Positions 45,057 to 53,142 of a stretch of DNA of 64,000 bases are shown one piece after another; position 1 is the stretch's first letter, and every line of letters begins with the position of its first letter. Position numbers and translations under genes: made by a program. The DNA lies in assembly GCA_937876865.1 (NCBI GenBank), contig CALEFF010000028.1, positions 14,323 to 78,322 of the forward strand. Direction: 5' to 3'. Source of the stretch: an uncultured Bacteroidales bacterium. GTDB taxonomy: Bacteria; Bacteroidota; Bacteroidia; Bacteroidales; P3. Below the pieces are notes generated by a model, which did no database searches, had not been told where the DNA came from, and saw nothing but the letters and a program-made list of their open reading frames with translations.

Positions 45057-47003
45057 CTAATTTTCTCCCCATATCTTAATTGTATTATCATCTGATGCTG
45101 AAACAATTTTTGTTCCATCTGGACTATATGAGGCTGACCTAACACTATCAATATGCCCTGTTAAGGTCTTTAAACATGTGCCTGTATTTGCATCCCAAAT
45201 CTTTACGGTATTGTCCAATGATGCTGAAATTATTTTTGTGCCGTCTGGACTATATGAGGCTGAACTAACACCAGCAGTATGCCCTGTTAAGGTTTGTAAA
45301 CATGTACCTGTATTTGCATCCCATATCTTTATGGTATTATCCCATGATGTTGAAACAATTTTTGTGCCGTTTGGACTATATGAGGCTGACCTAACACCAG
45401 CATTATGCCCTGTTAAGGTTTGTAAACATGTGCCTGTATTTGCATTCCATATCTTTAAGGTATTATCATCTGATGCTGAAACAATTTTTGTTCCGTCTGG
45501 ACTATATGAGGCTGAATTAACAAAATTAGTATGCCCTGTTAAGGTTTGTAAGCATGAGCCTGTATTTGCATCCCATATCTTTATGGTATTATCCCATGAT
45601 GCTGCTGAAACAATTTTTGTGCCATCTGGACTATATGAGGCTGAATTAACATAATTAGTATGTCCTGTTAAGGTTCTTAAACATGAACCCGTATTTGCAT
45701 TCCATATCTTTACGGTGTTATCACCTGATGCTGAAACAATTTTTGTTCCGTCTGGACTATATGAGGCTGAACTAACATCATCAGTATGCCCTGTTAAGGT
45801 TTGTAAACATGAGCCTGTATTTGCATCCCATATCTTTAAGGTATTATCCCACGATGCTGAAACAATTTTTGTTCCGTCTGGACTATATGATGCTGAAACA
45901 ACCCAATCAGTATGCCCTGTTAAGGTTTGTAAACATACAAAGGAGAGTTCTGGAATTTCTTCTTCGGTTGTGAAAGTTTTAACGTTACCATAAGATGTTC
46001 CTGCTTCGTTTGTGATGTATGTTCTAAACTTATAATTTGTGTTATCATTAAGATTTGTTAATGCTTTACTAAGAGTAGTTCCGCTTGCAGTAGTTGTGTA
46101 GTTTTGAACGCCCGATGTGGTTAATGTAAAGTTGCTTACGTTTCCTTGATATAAGAGAAATCCTACTGTATAGTTAGTTGAATTTCCTGTGCTATTGAGA
46201 ACGCCATTTAATGTGGCAGTTGTAGTTGTTATATTTGTGGCATTATTTGTTGTTACTTGACCTTGCGTTACTGCTACTTCGGTTGTAAAAGTCTTTACTG
46301 TTCCATAACTTGTTCCTGCTTCGTTTGTGATATATGCTCTAAACTTATAAGTTGTTGAAGCGTTGAGATTAGTTACTGTTTTAACGAATATACTTTTTGA
46401 ATTAGGGACTTCAAAATTTTGTACGCCCGATGTGGTTAATGTAAAGTTGTTTGAACTTCCTGTATACAAGATAAATCCTATTGTATAGTTAGTTGAATTT
46501 CCTGTACTAACAAGGTCTCCTCTTAATTTAGCCTCTGAAGATTTTATTTCTATGGCATCTTTTGTTGTTACTTCGCCTTGTGTTATTCCTGTTTCGGTTG
46601 TGAAATTTTTTACTGCTCCGTAACTTATGCCTGCTTCGTTTTTGATATAGGCTCTAAACTTATAATTTGTGGAAGAGGTGAGTGAGGTTATTGTTTTACT
46701 GAAAGAATTTTCGCTAACGCTTGCTACATAGCTTGTTACACCGTTTGTGGCTGTTGTAAAGTCGCTTTCACTTCCTGTGTACAAGAGAAATCCTACTTCT
46801 ACGCTGTCTGAATTTCCTTTACTAACGATTTCTCCACTTAATTTAACGGAATTTTCTGTTATATCTGTGGCTACGTTTGTTATTACTTCGCCTAATTCTA
46901 TTGGAATAACTACTTTATTCGCTTCTACAAAGGTTTCTTCGCAGGCGGAGAGCGTGAGTGCGAAAATTATTATAAGGATTTGATATATTTTATGCCTAAT
47001 CAT
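45057..47003 (-). CDS. Lipoprotein with three FN3-like domains and a seven-blade WD40 propeller
   Basis: 648 residues. The lipobox LSAC puts the lipidated cysteine at C21, followed by EE, an acidic tag like the surface-export signals described for Bacteroidota lipoproteins. Three FN3-like repeats (about 38-137, 143-242, 248-347; each has GFxLYxG and KFRxYIxNEAGxSYG). Then seven nearly identical WD40 blades (357-648; CLQTLTGHT...DGTKIVSAS...DNTxKIWDANTG). The domains probably bind ligands or partner proteins at the cell surface. First gene of the operon, with a 258-nt leader. Confidence 0.88.
   Translation of the reverse strand: MIRHKIYQILIIIFALTLSACEETFVEANKVVIPIELGEVITNVATDITENSVKLSGEIVSKGNSDSVEVGFLLYTGSESDFTTATNGVTSYVASVSENSFSKTITSLTSSTNYKFRAYIKNEAGISYGAVKNFTTETGITQGEVTTKDAIEIKSSEAKLRGDLVSTGNSTNYTIGFILYTGSSNNFTLTTSGVQNFEVPNSKSIFVKTVTNLNASTTYKFRAYITNEAGTSYGTVKTFTTEVAVTQGQVTTNNATNITTTTATLNGVLNSTGNSTNYTVGFLLYQGNVSNFTLTTSGVQNYTTTASGTTLSKALTNLNDNTNYKFRTYITNEAGTSYGNVKTFTTEEEIPELSFVCLQTLTGHTDWVVSASYSPDGTKIVSASWDNTLKIWDANTGSCLQTLTGHTDDVSSASYSPDGTKIVSASGDNTVKIWNANTGSCLRTLTGHTNYVNSASYSPDGTKIVSAASWDNTIKIWDANTGSCLQTLTGHTNFVNSASYSPDGTKIVSASDDNTLKIWNANTGTCLQTLTGHNAGVRSASYSPNGTKIVSTSWDNTIKIWDANTGTCLQTLTGHTAGVSSASYSPDGTKIISASLDNTVKIWDANTGTCLKTLTGHIDSVRSASYSPDGTKIVSASDDNTIKIWGEN
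45060..45935 (-). repeat. Seven near-identical 126-bp WD40 coding repeats
   Basis: Blade repeats of 42 codons lie at 45935-45810, 45809-45684, 45683-45555 (one extra Ala codon, SAASWD), 45554-45429, 45428-45303, 45302-45177 and 45176-45060 (39 codons, ends the protein). They are alike at DNA level as well as protein level, variation being limited mainly to the loop after GH and the residue before the second D. This points to recent duplication or ongoing gene conversion. Confidence 0.92.
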
Positions 47004-47031
47004 TTGTTTTTCCTCTTTGACTTAGGACATA

Positions 47032-47177
47032 AAAAAGTCGTGAACTTTTTCTTATTCCAGTGTCTGAGGTTCCGCAATACCCAACAAATCAAAATAAGTA
47101 AAGCTCACGATAATCATCGCGAGCGTTTACTGCTTTACTATGATTTGTTGTTTGAAATTTTGCGGATTTCAGACACT
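47032..47177 (-). ncRNA. Structured 5' leader of the seven-gene envelope operon
   Basis: Nested complementary arms: 47059-47067/47169-47177, 47071-47077/47160-47166, 47082-47091/47141-47150, 47097-47103/47133-47139 and hairpin 47103-47111/47116-47124. The last has a G-U wobble in leftward RNA (a mismatch on the other strand), so the RNA is read leftwards. A further small stem at 47032-47038/47044-47050 is followed by U-rich sequence, like a weak terminator, 29 nt before the ATG. No known riboswitch class is recognised. Confidence 0.65.
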
Positions 47178-47267
47178 AAAAATTAAGCATTAAACGCTTT
47201 TTTACGTCAATATTTTAAAATTTTTCTTCGTTTTTTACACTTTTTTATTCGTTTTCCATTCGTTTTG

Positions 47268-47298
47268 CAAAGGTAAAACATTTTTTGAGAACGACAAA
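47268..47298 (-). promoter_or_regulatory. Consensus promoter of the seven-gene envelope operon
   Basis: On the minus strand TTTG (47298-47295), exactly 19 nt, then TACCTTTG (47275-47268). It leaves a leader of about 258 nt before the ATG at 47003 that contains the structured element. This is the best promoter match in the window apart from that of rpsF. Confidence 0.8.
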
Positions 47299-47324
47299 AA
47301 AAATCTAAATGCCTTTCCGTTTTT

Positions 47325-47383
47325 TTACCCCTTAGGTTAATTTTCTTACCAAAAGGAAGTAAGAAAATTAACCTAAGGGGTAA
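47325..47383. repeat. 25-bp perfect inverted repeat
   Basis: Arms 47325-47349 and 47359-47383 pair without mismatch, around a 9-nt loop (CAAAAGGAA). It lies upstream of the envelope operon promoter and beside the 21-bp array. No U-run follows on either side, so it is not a normal terminator; it may be a protein site or the remnant of a small mobile repeat. Confidence 0.85.
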
Positions 47384-47416
47384 TATTATTACCATTAAGT
47401 GGTAAATATTTTACCT

Positions 47417-47547
47417 CTAAGAATTATTTTTTTAAAACTAAGAATTATTTTTTTAAAACAAAGAATTATTTTTCTAAAACTAAGAATTATTTTTTTAAAA
47501 CAAAGAATTATTTTTCTAAAACTAAGAGTTATTTTTCTAAAACAAAG
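47417..47547. repeat. AT-rich 21-bp phased array (copy f), six full units
   Basis: Units begin at 47417, 47438, 47459, 47480, 47501 and 47522, with a partial at 47543, exactly 21 bp apart. CTAAG and CAAAG cores mostly alternate. Each unit is (C)(T/A)AAGAATTATTTTT plus TTAAAA or CTAAAA. It fills the gap between the fumarate reductase terminator and the palindrome. The rest of the 603-bp gap (47004-47606) holds the leader, promoter and palindrome, and no gene. Confidence 0.9.
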
Positions 47548-47549
47548 AA

Positions 47550-47575
47550 AGGCTGCAAGGAAATCCTCACAGCCT
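47550..47575 (-). terminator. Probable terminator of the fumarate reductase operon
   Basis: Outer arms 47550-47555 and 47570-47575 (6 bp) with an inner partial stem AAGG/CCTT; followed leftwards by UUUCUUUGUUUU. Weaker than other terminators here, 32 bp past the stop at 47607. Confidence 0.6.
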
Positions 47576-47606
47576 AATGTATATGCTTAAAAGAAATTGT
47601 TTTTTC

Positions 47607-48356
47607 TTATTCTTCTGAGCAAACTTTCGCACACATAAATTCTCTATTCATACGTGCTATGTTGCTACGCTTGATTTGTTTTGGACATTCTGCCTCACAA
47701 GCGTAAGTATTTGTACAGTTTCCGAAACCTAATTCGTCCATTTTCGCAACCATTGCTTGAACTCTTCTTGCTGCTTCTGGCTTTCCTTGTGGAAGAAGTG
47801 CAAGTTGTGATACTTTTGCTGAAACGAACAACATTGCTGATGCGTTTTTACATGCTGCAACGCAGGCTCCACATCCTATACAAGCGGCTGCGTCCATTGC
47901 TTCGTCTGCATTTTTCTTTGGAATAGGAATTGCGTTTCCGTCAGGCACTCCTCCTGTTGTTACAGATACGTATCCGCCTTCTTGAATTATCTTATCGAAA
48001 GCTGTTCTATCTACAACTAAATCGCGAATTACAGGGAAAGGTCTTGCTCTCCAAGGTTCAATAACAATTGTGTCGCCATCTTTGAATCTTCTCATGTGTA
48101 ATTGACAAGTTGTTACGCCATCATCCGGTCCGTGAGGACGTCCGTTGATGTATAATCCGCACATTCCGCAAATTCCTTCACGACAATCGTTGTCGAAACA
48201 AACAGGGTGTGATAATTTATCTACTAATTGTTCGTTTAATATGTCCAACATTTCTAAGAAAGAACAGTCGGGCGAAATATTTTCTACTTTATAGGTTTCA
48301 AAGCGTCCTTTTGCTCTTGCATTTTCTTGACGCCAAATTTTCAAGGTTAAATTCAT
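47607..48356 (-). CDS. frdB: Fumarate reductase/succinate dehydrogenase iron-sulfur subunit
   Basis: 249 residues. The plant-type ferredoxin cysteines for the [2Fe-2S] cluster are in [15 protein letters not shown] near 53-67 and a later C, and [15 protein letters not shown] near 157 with [12 protein letters not shown] near 228 carry the [4Fe-4S] and [3Fe-4S] clusters. It passes electrons between the cytochrome b and the flavoprotein. Bacteroides and relatives use this complex to reduce fumarate in fermentation; direction cannot be read from sequence. It starts one base after frdA. Confidence 0.95.
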   Translation of the reverse strand: MNLTLKIWRQENARAKGRFETYKVENISPDCSFLEMLDILNEQLVDKLSHPVCFDNDCREGICGMCGLYINGRPHGPDDGVTTCQLHMRRFKDGDTIVIEPWRARPFPVIRDLVVDRTAFDKIIQEGGYVSVTTGGVPDGNAIPIPKKNADEAMDAAACIGCGACVAACKNASAMLFVSAKVSQLALLPQGKPEAARRVQAMVAKMDELGFGNCTNTYACEAECPKQIKRSNIARMNREFMCAKVCSEE

Positions 48357-48357
48357 T

Positions 48358-50295
48358 TTACTTGTAATTTCTTTGTTGAACTTTAATAAACTCGTAATTT
48401 AATTCTTCTTTATGTAATTGTGGTTCGTTTCCTTCACCTTGGTATTCCCAAGCTCCAACATACATAAATTGTTCATCGTTTCTCTTTGCTTCTCCTTCTT
48501 CTGTTTGATGTTCTTCACGGAAGTGTCCTCCACAACTTTCTTCTCTGTGTAAAGCATCTTTTGCCATAAGTTGTGCAAGTTCAATATGGTCAGAGAATCT
48601 CAATGCTTTTTCTAATTCTGGGTTCATTGAAGAAGTATCTCCTGTGATTCTAACATTCGCCCAGAAGTCTTCTTGCAACGCTTTGAGCATTGGAATTGCT
48701 TCTTGTAAGCCTTGAGCTGTTCTTCCCATACCAACTTTATTCCACATTATGTGTCCTAATTCTTTTTGGAAAGTATCTACACTCTTATTTCCTTTTATTG
48801 ACATTAGCTTTTCTATTTTTGCTGCTACTGCTTTTTCTGCTTCGTCAAATTCTGGAACAGTTGTTGGTATTGGTTGAGAATAAATTTCTTTTGAAAGGTA
48901 ATTTTGAATTGTGTAAGGCAAAACGAAGTATCCATCTGCTAAACCTTGCATCAATGCAGAAGCACCTAAACGGTTTGCTCCGTGATCTGAGAAATTTGCT
49001 TCACCTGCTGCAAATAATCCTTCGATTGTTGTTTGTAATTCATAGTCTACCCATAATCCTCCCATTGTATAGTGAACAGCAGGATAAATCATCATTGGTG
49101 TTTCGTAAGGATTTTGTGCTGTAATTTTTTCATACATTTGGAATAAGTTTCCATATCTTGCTTCTACTTTGTCTTTTCCAAGACGTTTGATTGCAGAAGA
49201 AAAATCAAGATATACGGCTTGACCTGTTCCTACGCCATAACCTGCATCGCATCTTTCTTTTGCTGCTCTTGATGCTATATCTCTTGGCACTAAGTTACCA
49301 AATGCAGGATAACGTCTTTCCAAATAGTAATCTCTGTCCTCTTCTTTTATATCTGTTGGTTTAAGTTTTCCTGCTCTGATTGCTTCTGAGTCTTCTATTT
49401 TCTTAGGAACCCAAATTCTTCCGTCATTACGTAAACTTTCACTCATAAGAGTTAATTTTGATTGATAGTCTCCGTGAACTGGAATACAAGTTGGGTGAAT
49501 TTGAACATAACAAGGATTTGCAAAACATGCACCTTTTTTGTAGCATTGCCAAGCTGCTGAACCATTTGAGTTCATTGCGTTTGTAGAAAGGAAATAAACG
49601 TTTCCATATCCTCCTGTTGCTACAATTACTGCGTGGCCAAACCAACGTTCTAATTTACCTGTTTGTAAATCTCTTGTGATAATTCCGCGTGCTTTGCCGT
49701 CTACTAAGACTACGTCCATCATTTCTTTTCTTTCGTACATCTTTACGGTTCCGGCTTTTATTTCTTTAGAAAGCGCAGAGTAAGCTCCTAATAATAATTG
49801 TTGACCTGTTTGTCCTTTTGCATAAAAGGTACGACTTACTTGTGCTCCACCAAATGAACGGTTATCAAGCATTCCTGCATAATCTCTTGCGAATGGAACG
49901 CCTTGTGCAACACATTGGTCAATTATACTATTACTTACTTCTGCTAAACGATAAACGTTTGCTTCTCTTGCACGATAGTCTCCTCCTTTTATGGTGTCGT
50001 AGAAAAGTCTTCCTACGCTATCGCCATCATTTGGATAGTTTTTTGCTGCGTTTATACCACCTTGTGCTGCGATTGAGTGAGCACGACGAGGTGAGTCTGA
50101 GATGCAGAATATTTTTACATTGAATCCTAATGCTCCTAATGAGGCTGCTGCTGAGGCTCCTGCTAAACCTGTTCCTACAACAATGACATCTAATTTTCTT
50201 TTATTGGCAGGATTTACTAACTTTTGGTCTGCTTTATATTTTGTCCATTTCTCGCTAAGTGGTCCTTGCGGAATTTTGGAATTAAGTGTTACCAT
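48358..50295 (-). CDS. frdA: Fumarate reductase/succinate dehydrogenase flavoprotein subunit
   Basis: 645 residues, the long Bacteroidota/epsilon form. FAD dinucleotide motif [16 protein letters not shown] near 39-54, covalent-FAD histidine region [17 protein letters not shown] near 69-85, and the active-site block PTCIPVHGD / [15 protein letters not shown] (near 268 and 406). The C-terminal [14 protein letters not shown] is also typical. Succinate/fumarate interconversion takes place here. It sits 33 bp after frdC and one base before frdB. Confidence 0.96.
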   Translation of the reverse strand: MVTLNSKIPQGPLSEKWTKYKADQKLVNPANKRKLDVIVVGTGLAGASAAASLGALGFNVKIFCISDSPRRAHSIAAQGGINAAKNYPNDGDSVGRLFYDTIKGGDYRAREANVYRLAEVSNSIIDQCVAQGVPFARDYAGMLDNRSFGGAQVSRTFYAKGQTGQQLLLGAYSALSKEIKAGTVKMYERKEMMDVVLVDGKARGIITRDLQTGKLERWFGHAVIVATGGYGNVYFLSTNAMNSNGSAAWQCYKKGACFANPCYVQIHPTCIPVHGDYQSKLTLMSESLRNDGRIWVPKKIEDSEAIRAGKLKPTDIKEEDRDYYLERRYPAFGNLVPRDIASRAAKERCDAGYGVGTGQAVYLDFSSAIKRLGKDKVEARYGNLFQMYEKITAQNPYETPMMIYPAVHYTMGGLWVDYELQTTIEGLFAAGEANFSDHGANRLGASALMQGLADGYFVLPYTIQNYLSKEIYSQPIPTTVPEFDEAEKAVAAKIEKLMSIKGNKSVDTFQKELGHIMWNKVGMGRTAQGLQEAIPMLKALQEDFWANVRITGDTSSMNPELEKALRFSDHIELAQLMAKDALHREESCGGHFREEHQTEEGEAKRNDEQFMYVGAWEYQGEGNEPQLHKEELNYEFIKVQQRNYK

Positions 50296-50328
50296 GTTAT
50301 TTCTTTTCTTTTAATTGTTTATTTTTAT

Positions 50329-51246
50329 TTATTTACAGAACATTACAAACAATGGAACTATGGCAAAACCTAACGGAACTATAATTGCATAGCCTGCTGC
50401 TAAATATTCTATTGCTTTGTTATATTTTCTGTGATTTAAACCAAATGTTTGGAATATTGAATTGATTGCATGGAATAGGTGAAGTCCTAATACGATCAAT
50501 GATAATAAATATATTACAAAATACAATTTATCTTTGAATAATTTATTACACATTGTATAAAAGTCTGGTTCATATTCTGTAAAGTCTTTTCCTGCGTATA
50601 AAGCAACTTCTTCTTTTGTTAAAGTTATCAATTCTTCACCATCTTTTGATAATTTTTCTGATGGTTGTCCTGTTTGCATAATTTGAAGGAAAGGCATATA
50701 TTCTAATTGCAATTCCATCATTTTTTCTTGTGCGGCTTCTTGACTTAGTTTACCGTTCATTACTTGTTCTTGAATGTCGGTTACTTTGTCATTCAAGTGA
50801 GTTTGTATATCTTCTACCTCAATTGTGTAAGTGTCGCTATCATCGGCAACAACGATTCCAAACTTCACAAAGTAGAAGTTTATGAAGTGAATTACCAAAA
50901 ACGCAAAAACAACTCCTCCTGTGTAGATCATCCATTTTGAACCTGCGTGTGTCTTTGTTTTTGAGGCAACTGCATATCCAACAGGTCTTGCTTTCTTGTT
51001 TTCGATTGTTAATAAAATTGCCACAACTACGTGAACCAAAATACTAAGTATCAAGATAACTTCAAATATCTTGACAATCCAGTTTGTTCCCATAAAGTGG
51101 CAAACATTTCTGTACCATTCACCTCCGTCTTCTCTTAGAATACAAAGGTTTAGTCCCATGTGCATTGGTAAAAACAGCAATAAAAATGCCCCAACCGATG
51201 CAATGGTAATCTTTTTTGTGATTGATGCTAATTTAACTAAACTCAT
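50329..51246 (-). CDS. frdC: Fumarate reductase/succinate dehydrogenase cytochrome b subunit with large insertion
   Basis: 305 residues with five membrane helices (about 15-33, 57-80, 105-128, 240-262, 278-302). Histidines H29, H72, H120 and H256/H259 are candidate ligands of the two b hemes. Relatives in Bacteroides are about 225-235 residues; here roughly 75 extra residues (about 131-228, acidic, helical, rich in E, K and Q) lie between helices 3 and 4. First gene of the operon; the start at 51246 follows a -7 box. Confidence 0.9.
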   Translation of the reverse strand: MSLVKLASITKKITIASVGAFLLLFLPMHMGLNLCILREDGGEWYRNVCHFMGTNWIVKIFEVILILSILVHVVVAILLTIENKKARPVGYAVASKTKTHAGSKWMIYTGGVVFAFLVIHFINFYFVKFGIVVADDSDTYTIEVEDIQTHLNDKVTDIQEQVMNGKLSQEAAQEKMMELQLEYMPFLQIMQTGQPSEKLSKDGEELITLTKEEVALYAGKDFTEYEPDFYTMCNKLFKDKLYFVIYLLSLIVLGLHLFHAINSIFQTFGLNHRKYNKAIEYLAAGYAIIVPLGFAIVPLFVMFCK

Positions 51247-51294
51247 TTCTTTTTATTTTTTATTATTATTTATTTTTTTCTAAGAATAATTTTG

Positions 51295-51302
51295 CAAAAG
51301 TA
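51295..51302 (-). promoter_or_regulatory. -7 box of the fumarate reductase operon
   Basis: TACTTTTG followed by C on the minus strand; TTCG lies 19 nt upstream, close to TTTG. The frdC start is 49 nt downstream. Two CTAAG motifs (51290 and 51312, 22 bp apart) flank the box. Confidence 0.55.
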
Positions 51303-51329
51303 TGAATTTTTCTAAGAAAAACGAAAATA

Positions 51330-53141
51330 TTATGAATAAACTTCCATTAAACATTGTTCACAATCAAACTTTAATCGGTATTTATGATTGTTGTCTTTTA
51401 GGAAAAGTTCACCTTGATATTCTTTTTTAATGGTATGACGTTTTAAACATTGACCTAAGTTGTATCTTATGCAGTTTCTTGAACGCATAAGACAGATTTC
51501 ACCTTGTTTCATCTGCTTTTCTAAGGCGTATTCTTTTATTTCAACTCCCTTATTTGCATAAAAAGCCTTTGATTCTTCATTACTTACGTTTTCAGTATAA
51601 TCAACTGTTTCTTTAATATAAGGAATAGAAAAATCTATTTCACGTTGTTTTGCTCTTGAATAAGAATTTAGTATTTCTTCTTGCAAAGAATCCAAAATAT
51701 CTCTTCGCAAAGAATTAAGAAAAGACGCAGGAAAGAAATATTCCTCTTGACAATTATAGGTAAAGCTATCTAACTCAAAAACAGTGTCTCCCATTTTTGA
51801 AAATTTTTCCTTTGTTTTTGAAAAAAAATCCTTTGATTTTTTTAATTTTTCCTTTGAATTAAAAAAATATTTCTTTGATTTTTTTCCGCATTTATCTGAC
51901 GCTTCTATGTAGTTGTCTGACAAGGTAATATCAACTTTAAGTTTTCTAACTGATTTTCCGCTGAGTTGTTTTTCAAAAACAATGTCTTTGTTCCTGAAAA
52001 TCTTAGTTCCTTTTTTCAGATTAAGCGATTTATTGATTTTTATTTGATTTCCAGCATAAGCATTAACTAAAAAACCATCGCTAATGCCGTTTTCATCTAT
52101 TGCAATCAATCCATCGGAAGGAGAAAATACCTCATCAGTTTTTAATATTAATGTATTACCTTTTGATTGCAAGACTTCACCAACATATTTTCCTATGCTT
52201 TTTGTTGTATCTATGTTTCCTGTCGTTTCTTTTCTTTCATTAAGATAAAAACTCGTATATCCACGATTAAAACTCTTGTCTATATCGGTTTGAAACTCTT
52301 GTGTAACCTCTCCAAAGGAAGATCGAGTGTATTGAGGATTGTTTTCTATAAATTCATTCAATAGTTTATTGTAGTAAGAAGTTACATTCTTTACATAAGT
52401 TATATCTTTGAGTCTTCCCTCTATTTTAAAACTACAAACACCTGCCTTAATCATCTCTGTTAAATAAGCAGATGCGTTGAAATCTTTTGTAGATAATAAG
52501 TATTTATCTTTTTTTAAGACTTTGCCTTCTTGATTTATAAGGTCGTATCTTGATCTGCACGATTGAGAGCATACACCTCTATTTCCGCTTCTTTGAGTTT
52601 GATAAAGCGAAAGATAACATTGTCCACTAATTGAACAACACAAAGCTCCGTGAATAAAAGCTTCTAACTCAACCTCAGGACAAAATTCGTGCATTCTACG
52701 AATTTCTTTAAGAGAAAACTCTCTTGGTAAAACAACTCTATCAATACCTGTGTCGTAAAGAAACTTTAATTTTTCTTTTGTAAAACAATTCATCTGTGTT
52801 GAGGCGTGCAGTTGAATCGGAACGCTCAAAAACTGCAAGTAAGCCATATCTTGCACAATTATTGCATCTACTTTTGCTTCATAAAGTTCTTTTACAGCTT
52901 GTTTTGCAACACTTAGCTCCTCATCAAGCAAAAGAGTGTTCATTGTAACATAGACTCTTGCTCCGAAAAGGTGAGCATAATCCACTGTTTTCTTAATATC
53001 TTCAAGCGAATTAGTCGCTACGTTTCTTGCTCCAAACTTTTCGTAACCTATATAAACAGCATCGGCTCCACAATCAATAGCCGCCTTTGCTATCTCATAG
53101 TTTCGTGCAGGAGAAAGTAATTCTAATTTTCGTTTTTCCAC
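51330..53141 (-). CDS. U32 family peptidase-like (tRNA/rRNA hydroxylation type)
   Basis: 603 residues, start GTG at 53141 (MEKRKLELLSPARNYE, usual family start). U32 barrel features: DCGADAVYIGYEKFGARN near 23, EAFIHGALCCSISGQCYLS near 157, GVCSQSCRSRYDL near 186 (likely Fe-S cysteines), and KIEGRLK near 240. Homologs such as RlhA and TrhP modify 23S rRNA C2501 or tRNA U34 rather than digest protein. C-terminal cysteines (CIRYNLGQCL, CEQCLMEV) may bind a metal. Residues about 419-447 come from the 21-bp array and are odd. One base follows pdxJ. Confidence 0.88.
   Translation of the reverse strand: MEKRKLELLSPARNYEIAKAAIDCGADAVYIGYEKFGARNVATNSLEDIKKTVDYAHLFGARVYVTMNTLLLDEELSVAKQAVKELYEAKVDAIIVQDMAYLQFLSVPIQLHASTQMNCFTKEKLKFLYDTGIDRVVLPREFSLKEIRRMHEFCPEVELEAFIHGALCCSISGQCYLSLYQTQRSGNRGVCSQSCRSRYDLINQEGKVLKKDKYLLSTKDFNASAYLTEMIKAGVCSFKIEGRLKDITYVKNVTSYYNKLLNEFIENNPQYTRSSFGEVTQEFQTDIDKSFNRGYTSFYLNERKETTGNIDTTKSIGKYVGEVLQSKGNTLILKTDEVFSPSDGLIAIDENGISDGFLVNAYAGNQIKINKSLNLKKGTKIFRNKDIVFEKQLSGKSVRKLKVDITLSDNYIEASDKCGKKSKKYFFNSKEKLKKSKDFFSKTKEKFSKMGDTVFELDSFTYNCQEEYFFPASFLNSLRRDILDSLQEEILNSYSRAKQREIDFSIPYIKETVDYTENVSNEESKAFYANKGVEIKEYALEKQMKQGEICLMRSRNCIRYNLGQCLKRHTIKKEYQGELFLKDNNHKYRLKFDCEQCLMEVYS
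51810..51877. repeat. AT-rich 21-bp phased array (copy g) inside the U32 gene
   Basis: CTTTG at 51810, 51831, 51852 and 51873, exactly 21 bp apart, in frame with the U32 gene. It encodes a four-fold heptad (SKKYFFN, SKEKLKK, SKDFFSK, TKEKFSK). It is the only copy wholly inside a coding sequence. Confidence 0.85.
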
Positions 53142-53142
53142 C

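Noticed and set aside
45178..45993. Two long rightward reading frames (158 and 92 codons) across the WD40 repeats
   Set aside because: They are antisense to near-identical 126-bp repeats, so an open frame in one repeat is open in all. No start or promoter context, and the leftward frame has signal peptide, lipobox and clear WD40 motifs.
40743..47003. WD40 repeats as a sign of eukaryotic contamination
   Set aside because: Codon use, gene spacing, signal peptides and promoter match the rest of the window, and WD40 proteins are common in bacteria.
46980..47186. Rightward 68-codon frame over the leader of the envelope operon
   Set aside because: The region has RNA-like pairing favouring the leftward strand and lies between a leftward promoter and start. 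The frame could still be a small conserved ORF if the element proves to be a mobile repeat, but I see no support.
47417..47547. CRISPR array
   Set aside because: Units are contiguous 21-bp tandem repeats without unique spacers, and there are no cas genes.
47399..47590. Rightward 63-codon frame made of heptads (LRIIFLK, QRIIFLK)
   Set aside because: It is only the 21-bp array read in frame; 21 bp is a multiple of three, so open frames arise by chance. No promoter or homology.
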